Assembly (NCBI GenBank): GCA_029298735.1
Contig: JANSLP010000439.1
Span: 1-22,746, forward strand
Length of the DNA: 22,746 nt
DNA from: Ophiostoma sp. CBS 140.51
Lineage: Eukaryota > Ascomycota > Sordariomycetes > Ophiostomatales > Ophiostomataceae
Direction of reading: 5' to 3'
The notes under the pieces: model-generated
Told to the model about the DNA's origin: nothing
Databases searched by the model: none
Seen by the model: the letters and a program-made list of their open reading frames with translations, nothing else
Shown here: positions 9,920-19,023 of the stretch, piece by piece
How the letters are laid out: each line of letters starts with the position of its first letter
Numbering within the stretch: the first letter of the stretch is position 1
Position numbers and translations under genes: made by a program

Positions 9920-12463
9920 ATGGCGCCTCCCAACGGGAAGACCTCCTCAAAAAAGCAGCCGCGGCCGCAAAAGATCGACCGCAAACTCAAGCGCAAGCGC
10001 GAAGTCGAAAGCATCGAAGCCCTCCAAAAAGCCGTCGACGAGCTCGACCCAAAGACCATCCCAGCCCAGGTCACCGAGCTGCCCCTCTCGAAACCGACCG
10101 CTGCCGGCCTCCGCGACTCCCACTATGTGTCCCTGACCGACATCCAGGCACGAGCCATCCCCACCGCCCTGCGCGGATCCGACATCCTCGGCGCCGCCAA
10201 GACGGGCAGCGGCAAGACTTTGGCTTTCATTGTGCCCGTTCTCGAGAAGCTGTACCGCGCACGGTGGACTGAGTTTGACGGTCTTGGAGCCCTGATTGTC
10301 TCGCCCACACGCGAGCTGTCGGCACAGATCTTTGAGGAACTGCGGAAGGTCGGACGGCACCATGGCTTTTCGGCCGGTCTGGTGATTGGTGGCAAGAGTT
10401 TGCAAGAAGAGGCTGAGCGTGTTGGTCGGATGAACATTCTGGTCTGTACACCGGGCCGTATGCTGCAGCACTTGGATCAGACGGCCACAATGGACATCAA
10501 CAACCTGCAGATTCTGGTCCTGGACGAGGCCGACCGCATCCTGGACATGGGCTTCAAGACGGCCGTCGACGCTCTGGTTGAGCATCTGCCACAAACTCGC
10601 CAGACACTTTTGTTCAGTGCAACACAAACACGCAAAGTCTCTGACCTCGCCCGTCTTAGTCTCAAGACCCCTGAATATATTGCTGTCCACGAAGCCGCCG
10701 CCGCCGCTACACCGACCCAGCTGCAGCAGCACTACGTCATTACACCACTCCCCGAGAAACTCGACACTCTTTACGGTTTCATCCGGTCCAACCTCAAGTC
10801 CAAGATGATTGTCTTCTTTTCGTCCGGCAAGCAGGTCCGTTTTACCTACGAGGCCTTCCGCCAGATGCAGCCTGGTATTTCCCTGCTGCACCTCCACGGC
10901 CGCCAGAAACAGATTGCCCGTCTCGAAATCCTGCGGAGGTTTGCTTCCGCCAAGCATGCCTGCCTGTTCGCCACCGACGTCGTCGCCCGCGGCGTCGATA
11001 TTCCCATGGTCGACTGGGTCGTTCAGGTCGACTGCCCCGAAGACGCCGACACCTATATCCACCGCAGTGGCCGTACTGCCCGGTACGAGAGTGCCGGCAA
11101 AGCCATCCTCTTCCTCGACCCGAGCGAAGAGGCCGGCATGGTCAAGCGCCTCGAACAGAAGAAGGTACCCATCAAGAAGGTCAACGTGCGCGAGAAGAAG
11201 AAGCAGAACATCCAGGACCAGCTGCAAAACATGTGCTTTGAGCAGTTTGATGTCAAGTACCTGGCACAAAAGGCCTTTATTTCTTACACACGCTCTGTGC
11301 ACTTGCAAAAGGACAAGGAGGTGTTCAAGCTGGATGAGTTGGACCTGGACGGGTTCGCCAAGAGTTTGGGCCTGGCCGGTGCACCCCAGATCAAGTTCCG
11401 GAAGGGCGAGGACCTGAAGAAGATCAAGAACCAGTCGCGGGCTATGCTCTCGAGTGGTTCCGAGGATGAAGAGTTGGACGGCGAGGGCGGTGTGAAGCCG
11501 AAGCAGAAGAAGGACAAGAAGAACGAGGTCCGCACCAAGGCACAGCGCATGTTTGAGCGTACCAACCAGGACGTTCTAACCGACCACTACCGGAACCTGA
11601 TTGGCGAGGATGGCGACAAGGAGGGCGAGGGCGAGGGCAATGACGACGACGACTTCTTTGGCTCCAAGCGCACCATGAACGACGACCTCCTCACCAAGGC
11701 CGCCGGCCTCCAAGGCGCCGTGGGCGATAAGTCTATCGCTGCCGACCCGGCCAACTTTACCACCGCCAAGGTTTTGAACCTGGGTGGCGAGCAAGACCTC
11801 ATTATCGACTCGAAGCGCCGCGAGAAGCTGCTCAAGTCCAAAAAGGCACTCCTCAAGTTCCAGGGCTCCGGTACCAAGTTGGTGTTTGACGAAGACGGCA
11901 ACGCCCAGCCCATCTACCAGCTCCGCGACGAGGCCCACTTCCAGCAGCAAGGCTCTGCCGAAGACCAGCGCCAACAGTTTGTCGAGGCCGAGGCCGAAAT
12001 GGTGCGTACCGCCGATGTCGAGGACAAGGCCCTGGCCAAGGCCAAGCGCCGCGAGAAGAAACTTAAGCGCAAGATACGTGAGCGGGGCGAGTTGGAGAGT
12101 GGTGACGAAGGAGCCGCAGACGGTGGCAGCGACGACGAAGACGACGGCGGCGCCTACATTGGCGGCGATGGCCACTTTGGCGACGACGGCGACGACGGTC
12201 TCGCTCTCCTCCGGTCACTCCCTATCGCGGGTGAGGCCAGCGATAGCGAAAGCGACGCACCAGCGCCCAAGAAGCAGAAAAAGGAGAAGAAGGAAAAGAA
12301 GTGGTTCCAAAACGACAGCGATGTCGACAGCGACGGCCAGCAAAGAACAACAAAGCCCGCCAAGAAGAGCAAAAAGGACGGTCGCAAGGTCATCGAGATG
12401 GACGCCATGCCGGACAACCTCGAGGATCTCGAGGCTCTGGCGACGGGTCTGCTGGACGATTAG
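9920..12463 (+). CDS. DBP4: DEAD-box RNA helicase Dbp4 (Hca4), ribosome biogenesis
   Basis: Dbp4 is a nucleolar ATP-dependent RNA helicase. In yeast it helps release U14 snoRNA from pre-rRNA and is needed for 18S rRNA and the small subunit. The protein is 847 aa with no intron. Visible motifs are the Q-motif region SLTDIQARAIP (71-81), motif I AKTGSGKT (93-100), PTREL (129-133), CTPGR (176-180), DEAD (202-205), SAT (233-235), and motif VI HRSGRTAR (381-388). The family-specific stretches GLVIGGK, VHEAA and QLQQHY, the VDCPEDADTYIHR segment and the following KKVPIKKVNV match Dbp4 rather than other DEAD proteins. The C-terminal 350 residues alternate acidic and Lys-rich tracts and end in LEDLEALATGLLDD, as in the family. 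ATG 9920 was chosen for its GACC-ATG-G context. The frame runs upstream to 9770 without an ATG. The neighbouring genes do not share its pathway. Confidence 0.95.
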   Translation: MAPPNGKTSSKKQPRPQKIDRKLKRKREVESIEALQKAVDELDPKTIPAQVTELPLSKPTAAGLRDSHYVSLTDIQARAIPTALRGSDILGAAKTGSGKTLAFIVPVLEKLYRARWTEFDGLGALIVSPTRELSAQIFEELRKVGRHHGFSAGLVIGGKSLQEEAERVGRMNILVCTPGRMLQHLDQTATMDINNLQILVLDEADRILDMGFKTAVDALVEHLPQTRQTLLFSATQTRKVSDLARLSLKTPEYIAVHEAAAAATPTQLQQHYVITPLPEKLDTLYGFIRSNLKSKMIVFFSSGKQVRFTYEAFRQMQPGISLLHLHGRQKQIARLEILRRFASAKHACLFATDVVARGVDIPMVDWVVQVDCPEDADTYIHRSGRTARYESAGKAILFLDPSEEAGMVKRLEQKKVPIKKVNVREKKKQNIQDQLQNMCFEQFDVKYLAQKAFISYTRSVHLQKDKEVFKLDELDLDGFAKSLGLAGAPQIKFRKGEDLKKIKNQSRAMLSSGSEDEELDGEGGVKPKQKKDKKNEVRTKAQRMFERTNQDVLTDHYRNLIGEDGDKEGEGEGNDDDDFFGSKRTMNDDLLTKAAGLQGAVGDKSIAADPANFTTAKVLNLGGEQDLIIDSKRREKLLKSKKALLKFQGSGTKLVFDEDGNAQPIYQLRDEAHFQQQGSAEDQRQQFVEAEAEMVRTADVEDKALAKAKRREKKLKRKIRERGELESGDEGAADGGSDDEDDGGAYIGGDGHFGDDGDDGLALLRSLPIAGEASDSESDAPAPKKQKKEKKEKKWFQNDSDVDSDGQQRTTKPAKKSKKDGRKVIEMDAMPDNLEDLEALATGLLDD

Positions 12464-12653
12464 GATCGAAGCTGTCGAGGTTGTTGGGAAAGCGGTTACG
12501 TTTCTTTGGCATAGCATGGTTATTGCATTTCATTTTTACTTTGTGTTTACTACTTTTGTTACTGTATATGGTAGAGCTAGTATTTAAAAAGGAGTTATTG
12601 TTTCTATATGATGTTGATCAGGAATTAATGAAAGTGATTTAGTATCATGAGAG

Positions 12654-12693
12654 TGATGTCCGGATCTCGGTGAACAGTAAATAGGGGACATCA
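12654..12693. repeat. Inverted repeat downstream of DBP4
   Basis: TGATGTCC (12654-12661) and GGACATCA (12686-12693) are perfect 8-bp arms with a 24-nt spacer, about 190 nt after the DBP4 stop. It may lie in or just beyond the 3' UTR. Confidence 0.45.
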
Positions 12694-13395
12694 ACATCTC
12701 GACGATTCTGCTAAACGAGGTCAACCGGGTAGGTCGCGGGCCAAGCCACCAGCTGTCGTCACAAGACGACAAACGATGACGACGCCTCCTGGGACGTAAA
12801 GGTGAGCAGACTTATCAGTTTGTGGAGAGGGCCGGGGAAACAATAGAAGGAAGACGGGTTGATAGTGGAAGGAGCAGTGCCTAGGGATGGCAGGATCTCT
12901 GGTAGACCAATCTTCCTGGTATGAACTTTGGTGCTCGGTCTTGATGGTCAAGAGACTCGTAACCTGGGATGGCAGGATATGGTGGTAAGGGTAGGCCCGA
13001 AAGAGGTCAAAAAGAGTGAGGGCCGGTCATTTATTTACTGTATTTTTGGATAAGAAAAACCAGGACTTCAAAGTGAAAAAGGAACATGTGTTGTAGAAAT
13101 GAGTAATTACAGAAAACCTAATGGCCCTTGGTGGCTTTGAATGTCTGTTGCTGATGAAAAGGGATTAATATTTCCCAGACAAAGACCAACCTCGCCATGT
13201 CTGTTGCAGGCAGTTGCCACTCTGCATCTTGATATTCCCCGTCGTCCATGTACCATGCTCATTCATCTCTTGTATTCAAAGCAGTTTTGCTTATTTTTAT
13301 CTTTTAGCTTTTTGCTTTGCGTTCCTTGGCCGATCGGGATGAACGCCTCCTCCTGTGAACACGAACTCAACCCCAAGAAGCGAGAAGAGTGAGAA

Positions 13396-13494
13396 GAACG
13401 AGGAGGAACGAGGAGAAACGAGGGGCATGCAGCATTGCAACAAATTCGACATCGTGTAGAAATACGACACACAGATATTAAATTTCGCCCCTCG
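13396..13494. repeat. 10-bp tandem repeat linked to an inverted repeat
   Basis: Three near-identical 10-mers (GAACGAGGAG, GAACGAGGAG, AAACGAGGGG) run from 13396 to 13425. The last forms CGAGGGGC (13419-13426), matched by GCCCCTCG at 13487-13494. The element is purine-rich on the + strand. Function unknown. Confidence 0.55.
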
Positions 13495-14308
13495 CTTCGG
13501 TCTCGGCCTCGGCCAGTCTATTTTGTATTTTTTTTTCATTGTTAATCGTGACACTATTTTTACTGCTTCTGTAATGATGGTCTTCCTCTGCTCTTCAAAC
13601 GACAGTCCACGTGAGTACTACAGGGTATATTTCACCTTCTATTGCCAGATCATTTTTTAGTACTATTTACCATTCTCCCGTTTATTTTTATTCTAACTCC
13701 TACCCTTAAAATTACCTTGGCACTTTAATTATGTATTTTAGGCTACCGAATGGAGGACTTCAGCGACGAGAGGTAGTCGTTGGGGGAACAATACCGGCCC
13801 CCAAGCTATTCAACTGGACGTCCGGTGCCTGGGCTGCCTCCACAGGGCGGGATGCTACGTTGCGACATGTTGATTTTCGGCGTGATCCCAGGCTGGGCAT
13901 TATTTTATATTCTTGTTCTTACTGGATGAAAAAAAATGATATTATGAGGATGGCCAACAACAGGCAGGCTATGAGTTAGGGTAACCTCATCTGAATGTTA
14001 TTCTTGTTGTTTGAGGGCCTTCTATTATCACACAGATACGTCACACGAAGTATAATTTTGATGAAAATGAGATTATTCGATACATCTGTATAAACCCCAA
14101 CTAGTTCATGTCGACACTTGCCGAGAACACGGGCAAAGCCGTCGGCACGACCTAAAACAACAGAAGCATAGGACCTGGGGGCCAGAAGATCGGACCGGGG
14201 AAATAAGTTAGAGCAACTGACAGTTCGTCCTACAGCAGCCTTATCTACCCTAACCTTAAACAGCTACATTGGAGCCCTTACCCCGGATCGTTAGTTCAAA
14301 AAGATAAA

Positions 14309-14388
14309 CACCGACATTCTGTTGGTAAAAAAAAAAGGACCTAGAACCTCAACCGGCCGTTTGTTTTGGCCCCCTTTTTTTGTCGGTG
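14309..14388. repeat. Inverted repeat with A/T homopolymer arms
   Basis: CACCGACA (14309-14316) pairs with TGTCGGTG (14381-14388). Inside lie a run of ten A followed by GG (14327-14338) and CCCC followed by seven T (to 14381), which can also pair. It could be the ends of a very small decayed element; no target duplication was found. Confidence 0.4.
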
Positions 14389-14798
14389 GTTACGATTGTT
14401 GAATGGAAAGTATATAGCTCCCTTCTCGCTAGACGAAGCGGCCCGCTGCGAGGAGCTAGTAAACACTATCATAATCTGATCGCCTTGTTTTGGCTGGTGT
14501 ATCGTTGTCATCATAAAATCTAGGCTGTGTACCTTGTGCAAAAGTAAGCTCCACAAGCGAGATTGCTAGATACATCTTACCGAGAACATTGATAGAAAGA
14601 GTAGACACAATCAGACTGCTCAGACAATTCTATTCCGTCCGGAGAAGAAACGAAAGGACCTCTCTTTTCCCTATTTCGTGACAATTTGAAACCAGGCGTA
14701 AACATGCCATAATGTAGAGTAAGGCAGACCGAGGCCGGCGTCTGATATAGTGTATGTATCGTGGGTGCCTACGAAAACACTATTGCGCCCCCGCATCT

Positions 14799-14823
14799 GT
14801 CCAACCGGGTTCGTCGGTTGGAC
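14799..14823. repeat. Perfect 9-bp hairpin
   Basis: GTCCAACCG (14799-14807) and CGGTTGGAC (14815-14823) are exact inverse complements around the 7-nt loop GGTTCGT. The arms also place CCG and CGG triplets facing each other seven bases apart, a layout some fungal Zn2Cys6 regulators bind. No tRNA-like cloverleaf surrounds it. Confidence 0.6.
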
Positions 14824-15760
14824 GTCTTGGCTTTATGGCTATTTTATATTTCATCCTTTATTTTTCAAAATCACTTACGGCACGGGGTAGCTAAAAGAGA
14901 CGGTAGAATTATGGATGTCTCATGCCATACTTTTTGACAAGCGTCTTTTGTAGGAAGTCAATACTTTTTATTTTATTTTATATTTTGTGACTACTTTTCA
15001 AAGGGACCTCTATTATAGAAAATGACGTGTCTTGGAGACAGTATTACTGATGCAAGCTTCTCGGTGTGAGTTCCGTCAGCAATAAACGATGGGACACAGG
15101 AAACGTGGGGTAAGGAGCACGTCTGGAGATAGAGAGTTGGAACAAATGCTTAAACTGTCCGAATTAAGACGCTGTGTCCGCCTCCATATTATGTACACCA
15201 TTTGGTGATAAAGGAATCTCACATTTTGTCATACCAGGTCCTGAGTTTAACAGATTTTATCGGCAGCTTTACCTTTCTCGGTATTTCTGTATGCATTGGA
15301 TTGAGGCGCTGATGATTACCTATCACTGCTAGATTCGATGGTTGTTTGGGGGTTGTCTGGCACTGCTGATGTAGACTTTCTCCGTATATCCACATCAAGT
15401 ACTACTAACACACGTGCTCCTATCCCACGAGAGTTTGATTACTTCTAGATCATGCGGATCGATCGTCGTTCTCGCTTTTACATATTCCATAGAAGTACGT
15501 TCCGTAGAACCTGAAGAGCCAGTCGTATACCATATTTGTGATACCGAGGGTGTGAAAACAGAAACTGTTATATACCTATGGTACAATAATCGTGACTGTC
15601 CGTTTCCTGGCATCGGTCGATGCGTTCGTTTTGAGTTCACATTGTCAAAATTATTTTCTGATAACGCTAGTTTACCCCTATTCGTTTGTTTATTTTGCTG
15701 TTCATCATTGTCTCCGTCGCTCCTTCCCCGTATTTAAAATTTAACCTCCTTTCAGAATAA

Positions 15761-15779
15761 AGTCACTGACGTAGTCACT
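15761..15779. promoter_or_regulatory. bZIP-like palindromic site
   Basis: AGTCACT occurs at 15761-15767 and 15773-15779, and the centre TGACGTAGTCA (15767-15777) is an inverted repeat of TGAC around GTA. TGACGT half sites are typical of CRE/ATF-type bZIP factors. It stands just before the long pyrimidine-rich zone upstream of the zinc-finger gene. Assignment is inference only. Confidence 0.35.
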
Positions 15780-15800
15780 CCCCATACGGAAATTTCATTC

Positions 15801-18396
15801 TGCCGACGACCGTGGCTTCCCCTTTTCTCTTCCCGTCTGCGTCGTCACCCTTCCTCCTTCCGCTTTACATTTTACATCCCTGTACGATGTCTTGTTCTGT
15901 CCTTTTTACCGACTTTTTTTCTTTTGTAAGGCGCCTTTCACACAAAAAGTCCGCATATCGTATCTCCTTCCTTCTTGGTCGTTGTGTGATCTGTTTTTGG
16001 AACGCTCCTGCTTACTGTTCGAACTCTACTCGGGACGAAAATGCTACATAATACGTGCCTCCCCCACCCATTTTCCAAAATACCAAGGCAAGAACCTGAG
16101 AAACCCGCCTCACAAGACGTCAAAATAAATTAAGTGCAGCATTTCTATTTGTAGTCTCTCGTGCACACGCAAAAAAGGTAGGTTGAGAGCCTTGCCCCGT
16201 CTTTTTTTGGTCAGCAACTCAAATGTGGAAAGTGCCACCCCCCCATTCCTACCAAAAAGAGCGAGAGCGACCGACGCAGACAAAAATGGACAGCATAAAC
16301 TATTTTACAATGCTCGGCAAGGAAGGATCGATGCGGAAAAACCTGGAGAAATCTCGGCGGTGGGGGAACAGAGGCCTGTTAGGTGTAGACTTTACGGATA
16401 AGTGCTGTGCCGCTGGAAACACTGGGTACCGGTCTAGCAAATGCATCGAGGGCAAGGACGGGGGAAATGTGCAAATCACTAAATACACGGGAGAATCTTG
16501 GCTTCATACTGTTGCTTTTTGTGTGCTGCCACCTCACATTTTCCCCCCTACGGGTCGTTCTTTCCCTTCTTTTGTGTGATTTACTTCGCCGTAGCCAGGG
16601 AAGGAAGGCGCGTCTCAGTATTTTTACCCGTTCTTTACTTGGAAACAAATCTGCCGCGTCGATCAGCAAAGACAGAAAGAACTCACCACATTCTGGCCTG
16701 CCCCTTCCTAAAAAGGCAAGCGAAGAGCAAAAGGGGGCAACCGGACAAAACAAACAACAAAGAACATCACGACATCTATCTTTGCTTCCATCCTCTCTCC
16801 GTCTCTCACTATGCCGATTTCCAGCAAGCATGCACCACACTCTGTCGCCTCCTATTGCAAATACGATACCGTGCGGTGCATCCATACCACGCACACACAC
16901 ACATATGCACCCTCAAGACCGTTAAAAATGTTCACAAGAGGCAGCGGGAAATGTAACAAACGAGCTCAACCCAATGGATATTCGGTTCCTGCCTCATTGA
17001 CCGTCTCTTCTTCACACGGCTGAAGTCTTTTGGTACAAAGCTTGACCTGCCTAGCTGGGTCATGAGCCCGGGTCAATCCAACCCGGTTAATACCTGAGCA
17101 ATCTAGCCGACTTGACTGGCAATATCCACCACAGCGGCTTTTTGGCTTGTGCCGCCTCGTTTCTCACCTGCCTGCTCAACATTTCTACTATTCGCACTCT
17201 CGTCTCTTTTATCCCTCGCCTTGGCCATGGTCTTGGCCACTACTGCTACGCCAGCCGCCTCTCCTCGAGCCATTCCTCTCTCCGCCTCATTCCTTCCATC
17301 TAATATATATCACGGCTTCCGACTGGCTCATTTTCTCTAGCCTCTATTTTGGCAGTCCCATTTTGGGCCATCCGCCATCTACGGAAGAAAAGGGGGGTAG
17401 TAAGTGGTTGTTTCTTCTCTGCTTCATGGGTTATACTGTCTGCTAACCTGCCACTGTCTCTAAAAACGCTTTGTCAACCTGCCACTTTGGTAGGCCTTTG
17501 CTCACCCCCTCCCCTCCTAGCCCAGCCAACGATTGCGTTTCTCGACCAGGCGCAGCGAGAGATACGGCTTGAGCGCTGGAGATCTTTATTCATCCTTCCT
17601 GGCTGTCTGCTCCTACCTCATCCCGCTGGTATTCATGATGCAGGCCTCTTCGTTTCTTCCTTCCCCACCCCTCTCCTTTCCCCCCGGCCTTTTTTCATAT
17701 ATCTCCCTGACGCATTCTGCCACAGCTTATGCACGGCCATACGACTGGACGGTCGCCAAAAGGCCCAAGAACATCAAAACGGACGGCCAAGCTGCTGCGG
17801 TTTGGAGTTTAATTTTTGGCCTGCATCTTCATGATCCCCAGACAGAGCTTGCAAATGCCGGCGTAAGTTTTGGGTTTAAAATGTACCCGGGGCGGGAGAC
17901 GCCGTGGGGAAGCAAAGGTCCTTCATTCCATCGTTGATGTTGGCTCTGAGTCTGGGCACTGTTTTCACCGTCCTCACCCCGTTCTCAACGTTTGATGCTA
18001 GACACTCCACATTTTATTTTTCCATCGCTTCAAGCATCAACAGGGCTCACATGCCCTCTGAACTTCTCCCGTCTTCTCATTATCTGTCTATCCTTGAGCT
18101 CTTGTCTTCACTCTTTGGTTTACGGAGCAAGGAGTAAGACGCGCCTACCCTTATGGTGGTAGCTGTCCCATCCTCTATCTATCTCAAGTCACAGATCTGC
18201 TATCCCATACTGTTACACATTTTCATCTGTACTTTCCTCTGCCGCCCTCCGCAGCCCCTTTCTCTCCCATACTGCCCCTTTCTTATTTTCCTATTTCTAT
18301 TAAACATCTCGCCCCCCATTCACCCCGTCGCCCCCCCAGCCGTCACACCACCACCGCCGCCATACGCAACCTGCCATCGGTACAAACCGTGGACGA
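15801..18396 (+). promoter_or_regulatory. Long pyrimidine-rich upstream region of zinc-finger gene
   Basis: From about 15800 the + strand is rich in C+T blocks (for example 15810-15860, 16540-16580, 17660-17700, 18225-18350). Many ATGs start only short frames of low-complexity Ser/Leu/Pro/Phe sequence, none recognisable. A short GC-rich block at 17041-17095 contains the hairpin CCGGGT / ACCCGG. A CA repeat (CACACACACA) lies near 16892-16901. The region fits an extended promoter and leader of a regulatory gene, or an untranslated RNA. Confidence 0.45.
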
Positions 18397-18531
18397 ATGC
18401 AAATCATTCAAGTCATTCAACCACAAAAGGCGGAGAGAACCTCCGTTCGGAAAGATTTTCACTTTCATCCCAACAAAAGACTCTTCAACGTCGCGTGTCA
18501 ACAGACGGAACACAATCGAGCAAGGATCTAG
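18397..18531 (+). promoter_or_regulatory. Upstream ORF 1 of zinc-finger gene (44 codons)
   Basis: ATG 18397 to TAG 18529-18531. After it there is no ATG until 18820. The peptide begins MQIIQVIQPQK and resembles nothing known to me. If the leader is this long it could reduce downstream initiation. Confidence 0.35.
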
Positions 18532-18819
18532 ATTCAATACGAGTGCAAATCTACAACCAAAAATAAGGCACATAATTTTAGAACGTCGAAACCCAGAACA
18601 ATAAGCCAATATAGACCTTCTTCTTATCGCCACAGCACATTCCGATCTGAAGGCGACCCTCTTCCGGAACATTACAACTCGTGATAATCCGGCCTACGAG
18701 TCGAATCTACACCAGACAAGACGACGCAGAGTCTGCAACAGTTTCCTCAATCCTCAACAGCCCAGCTGGTTTCTTTGGATCATTCGCGTGTGGCGACACC
18801 CAAAGGAAAGCGCAAGGAG

Positions 18820-18882
18820 ATGGGGCGCGGCCGAAAAGCATGCAGCCTTGTCCTTCTTTCAGCGTTGGAAACTCCACGCTGA
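18820..18882 (+). promoter_or_regulatory. Upstream ORF 2 (20 codons), strong context
   Basis: ATG 18820 has G at -3 and G at +4. The frame ends at TGA 18880-18882, only 18 nt before the main start at 18901, so reinitiation there would be inefficient. This is seen directly; a regulatory effect is inferred. Confidence 0.45.
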
Positions 18883-19023
18883 TCCCTATCCCTGCCCAAG
18901 ATGGAACCCAGAGCATCACAGGAGAGCCTCAGCCTTACCCAAAACACAACATCATGCCCGTAAGTTTACCATCACTGGAACTTTCACATTAGTAACCTCC
19001 TATCTAACTCTCTACAGCTATGA
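18840..19023 (+). promoter_or_regulatory. Upstream ORF 3, overlapping the main start
   Basis: ATG 18840 opens a frame in another phase that passes over the main ATG at 18901. With the intron 18960-19017 removed it ends at TGA 19021-19023; with the intron retained it ends at 18990-18992. Ribosomes using it cannot start at 18901. Confidence 0.4.

Larger units (their letters stand above)
12464..15800. other. Gene-poor intergenic region, AT-rich
   Basis: No frame here looks like a conserved protein. The longest ATG-started frame, 107 codons at 15414-15737, becomes low-complexity Leu/Ser/Cys at its end and has an 81-codon competitor opposite. Seen directly are several short inverted repeats (12654-12693, 13419-13494, 14309-14388, 14799-14823), a 10-bp tandem repeat at 13396-13425, a 13-mer shared near 12885 and 12963, and homopolymer A/T runs. 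The first 150 bases after 12463 are probably the DBP4 3' UTR. A non-coding RNA or decayed element is possible but not shown. Confidence 0.5.

Noticed and set aside
9947..11308. 453-codon frame antisense to DBP4
   Set aside because: This is a shadow of GC-biased coding sequence on the other strand; the protein has no recognisable domains.
15414..15737. 107-codon + strand frame in the gap
   Set aside because: It has an opposing frame of similar quality, ends in low-complexity Leu/Ser/Cys, has no recognisable motif and has AT-rich codon use unlike the real genes.
17041..17095. GC-rich hairpin block resembling part of a tRNA (GGGTCAATCC)
   Set aside because: No acceptor stem, anticodon arm or D arm can be drawn around it; it is a simple inverted repeat.
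17533..17937. 134-codon frame upstream of the zinc-finger gene
   Set aside because: It starts at TTG rather than ATG, the first half is low-complexity, and no splice sites link it to another exon.
18788..18959. Continuous zinc-finger frame through the intron
   Set aside because: It lacks an ATG upstream, and the intron has good donor, branch and acceptor. The spliced ATG 18901 model is better supported.
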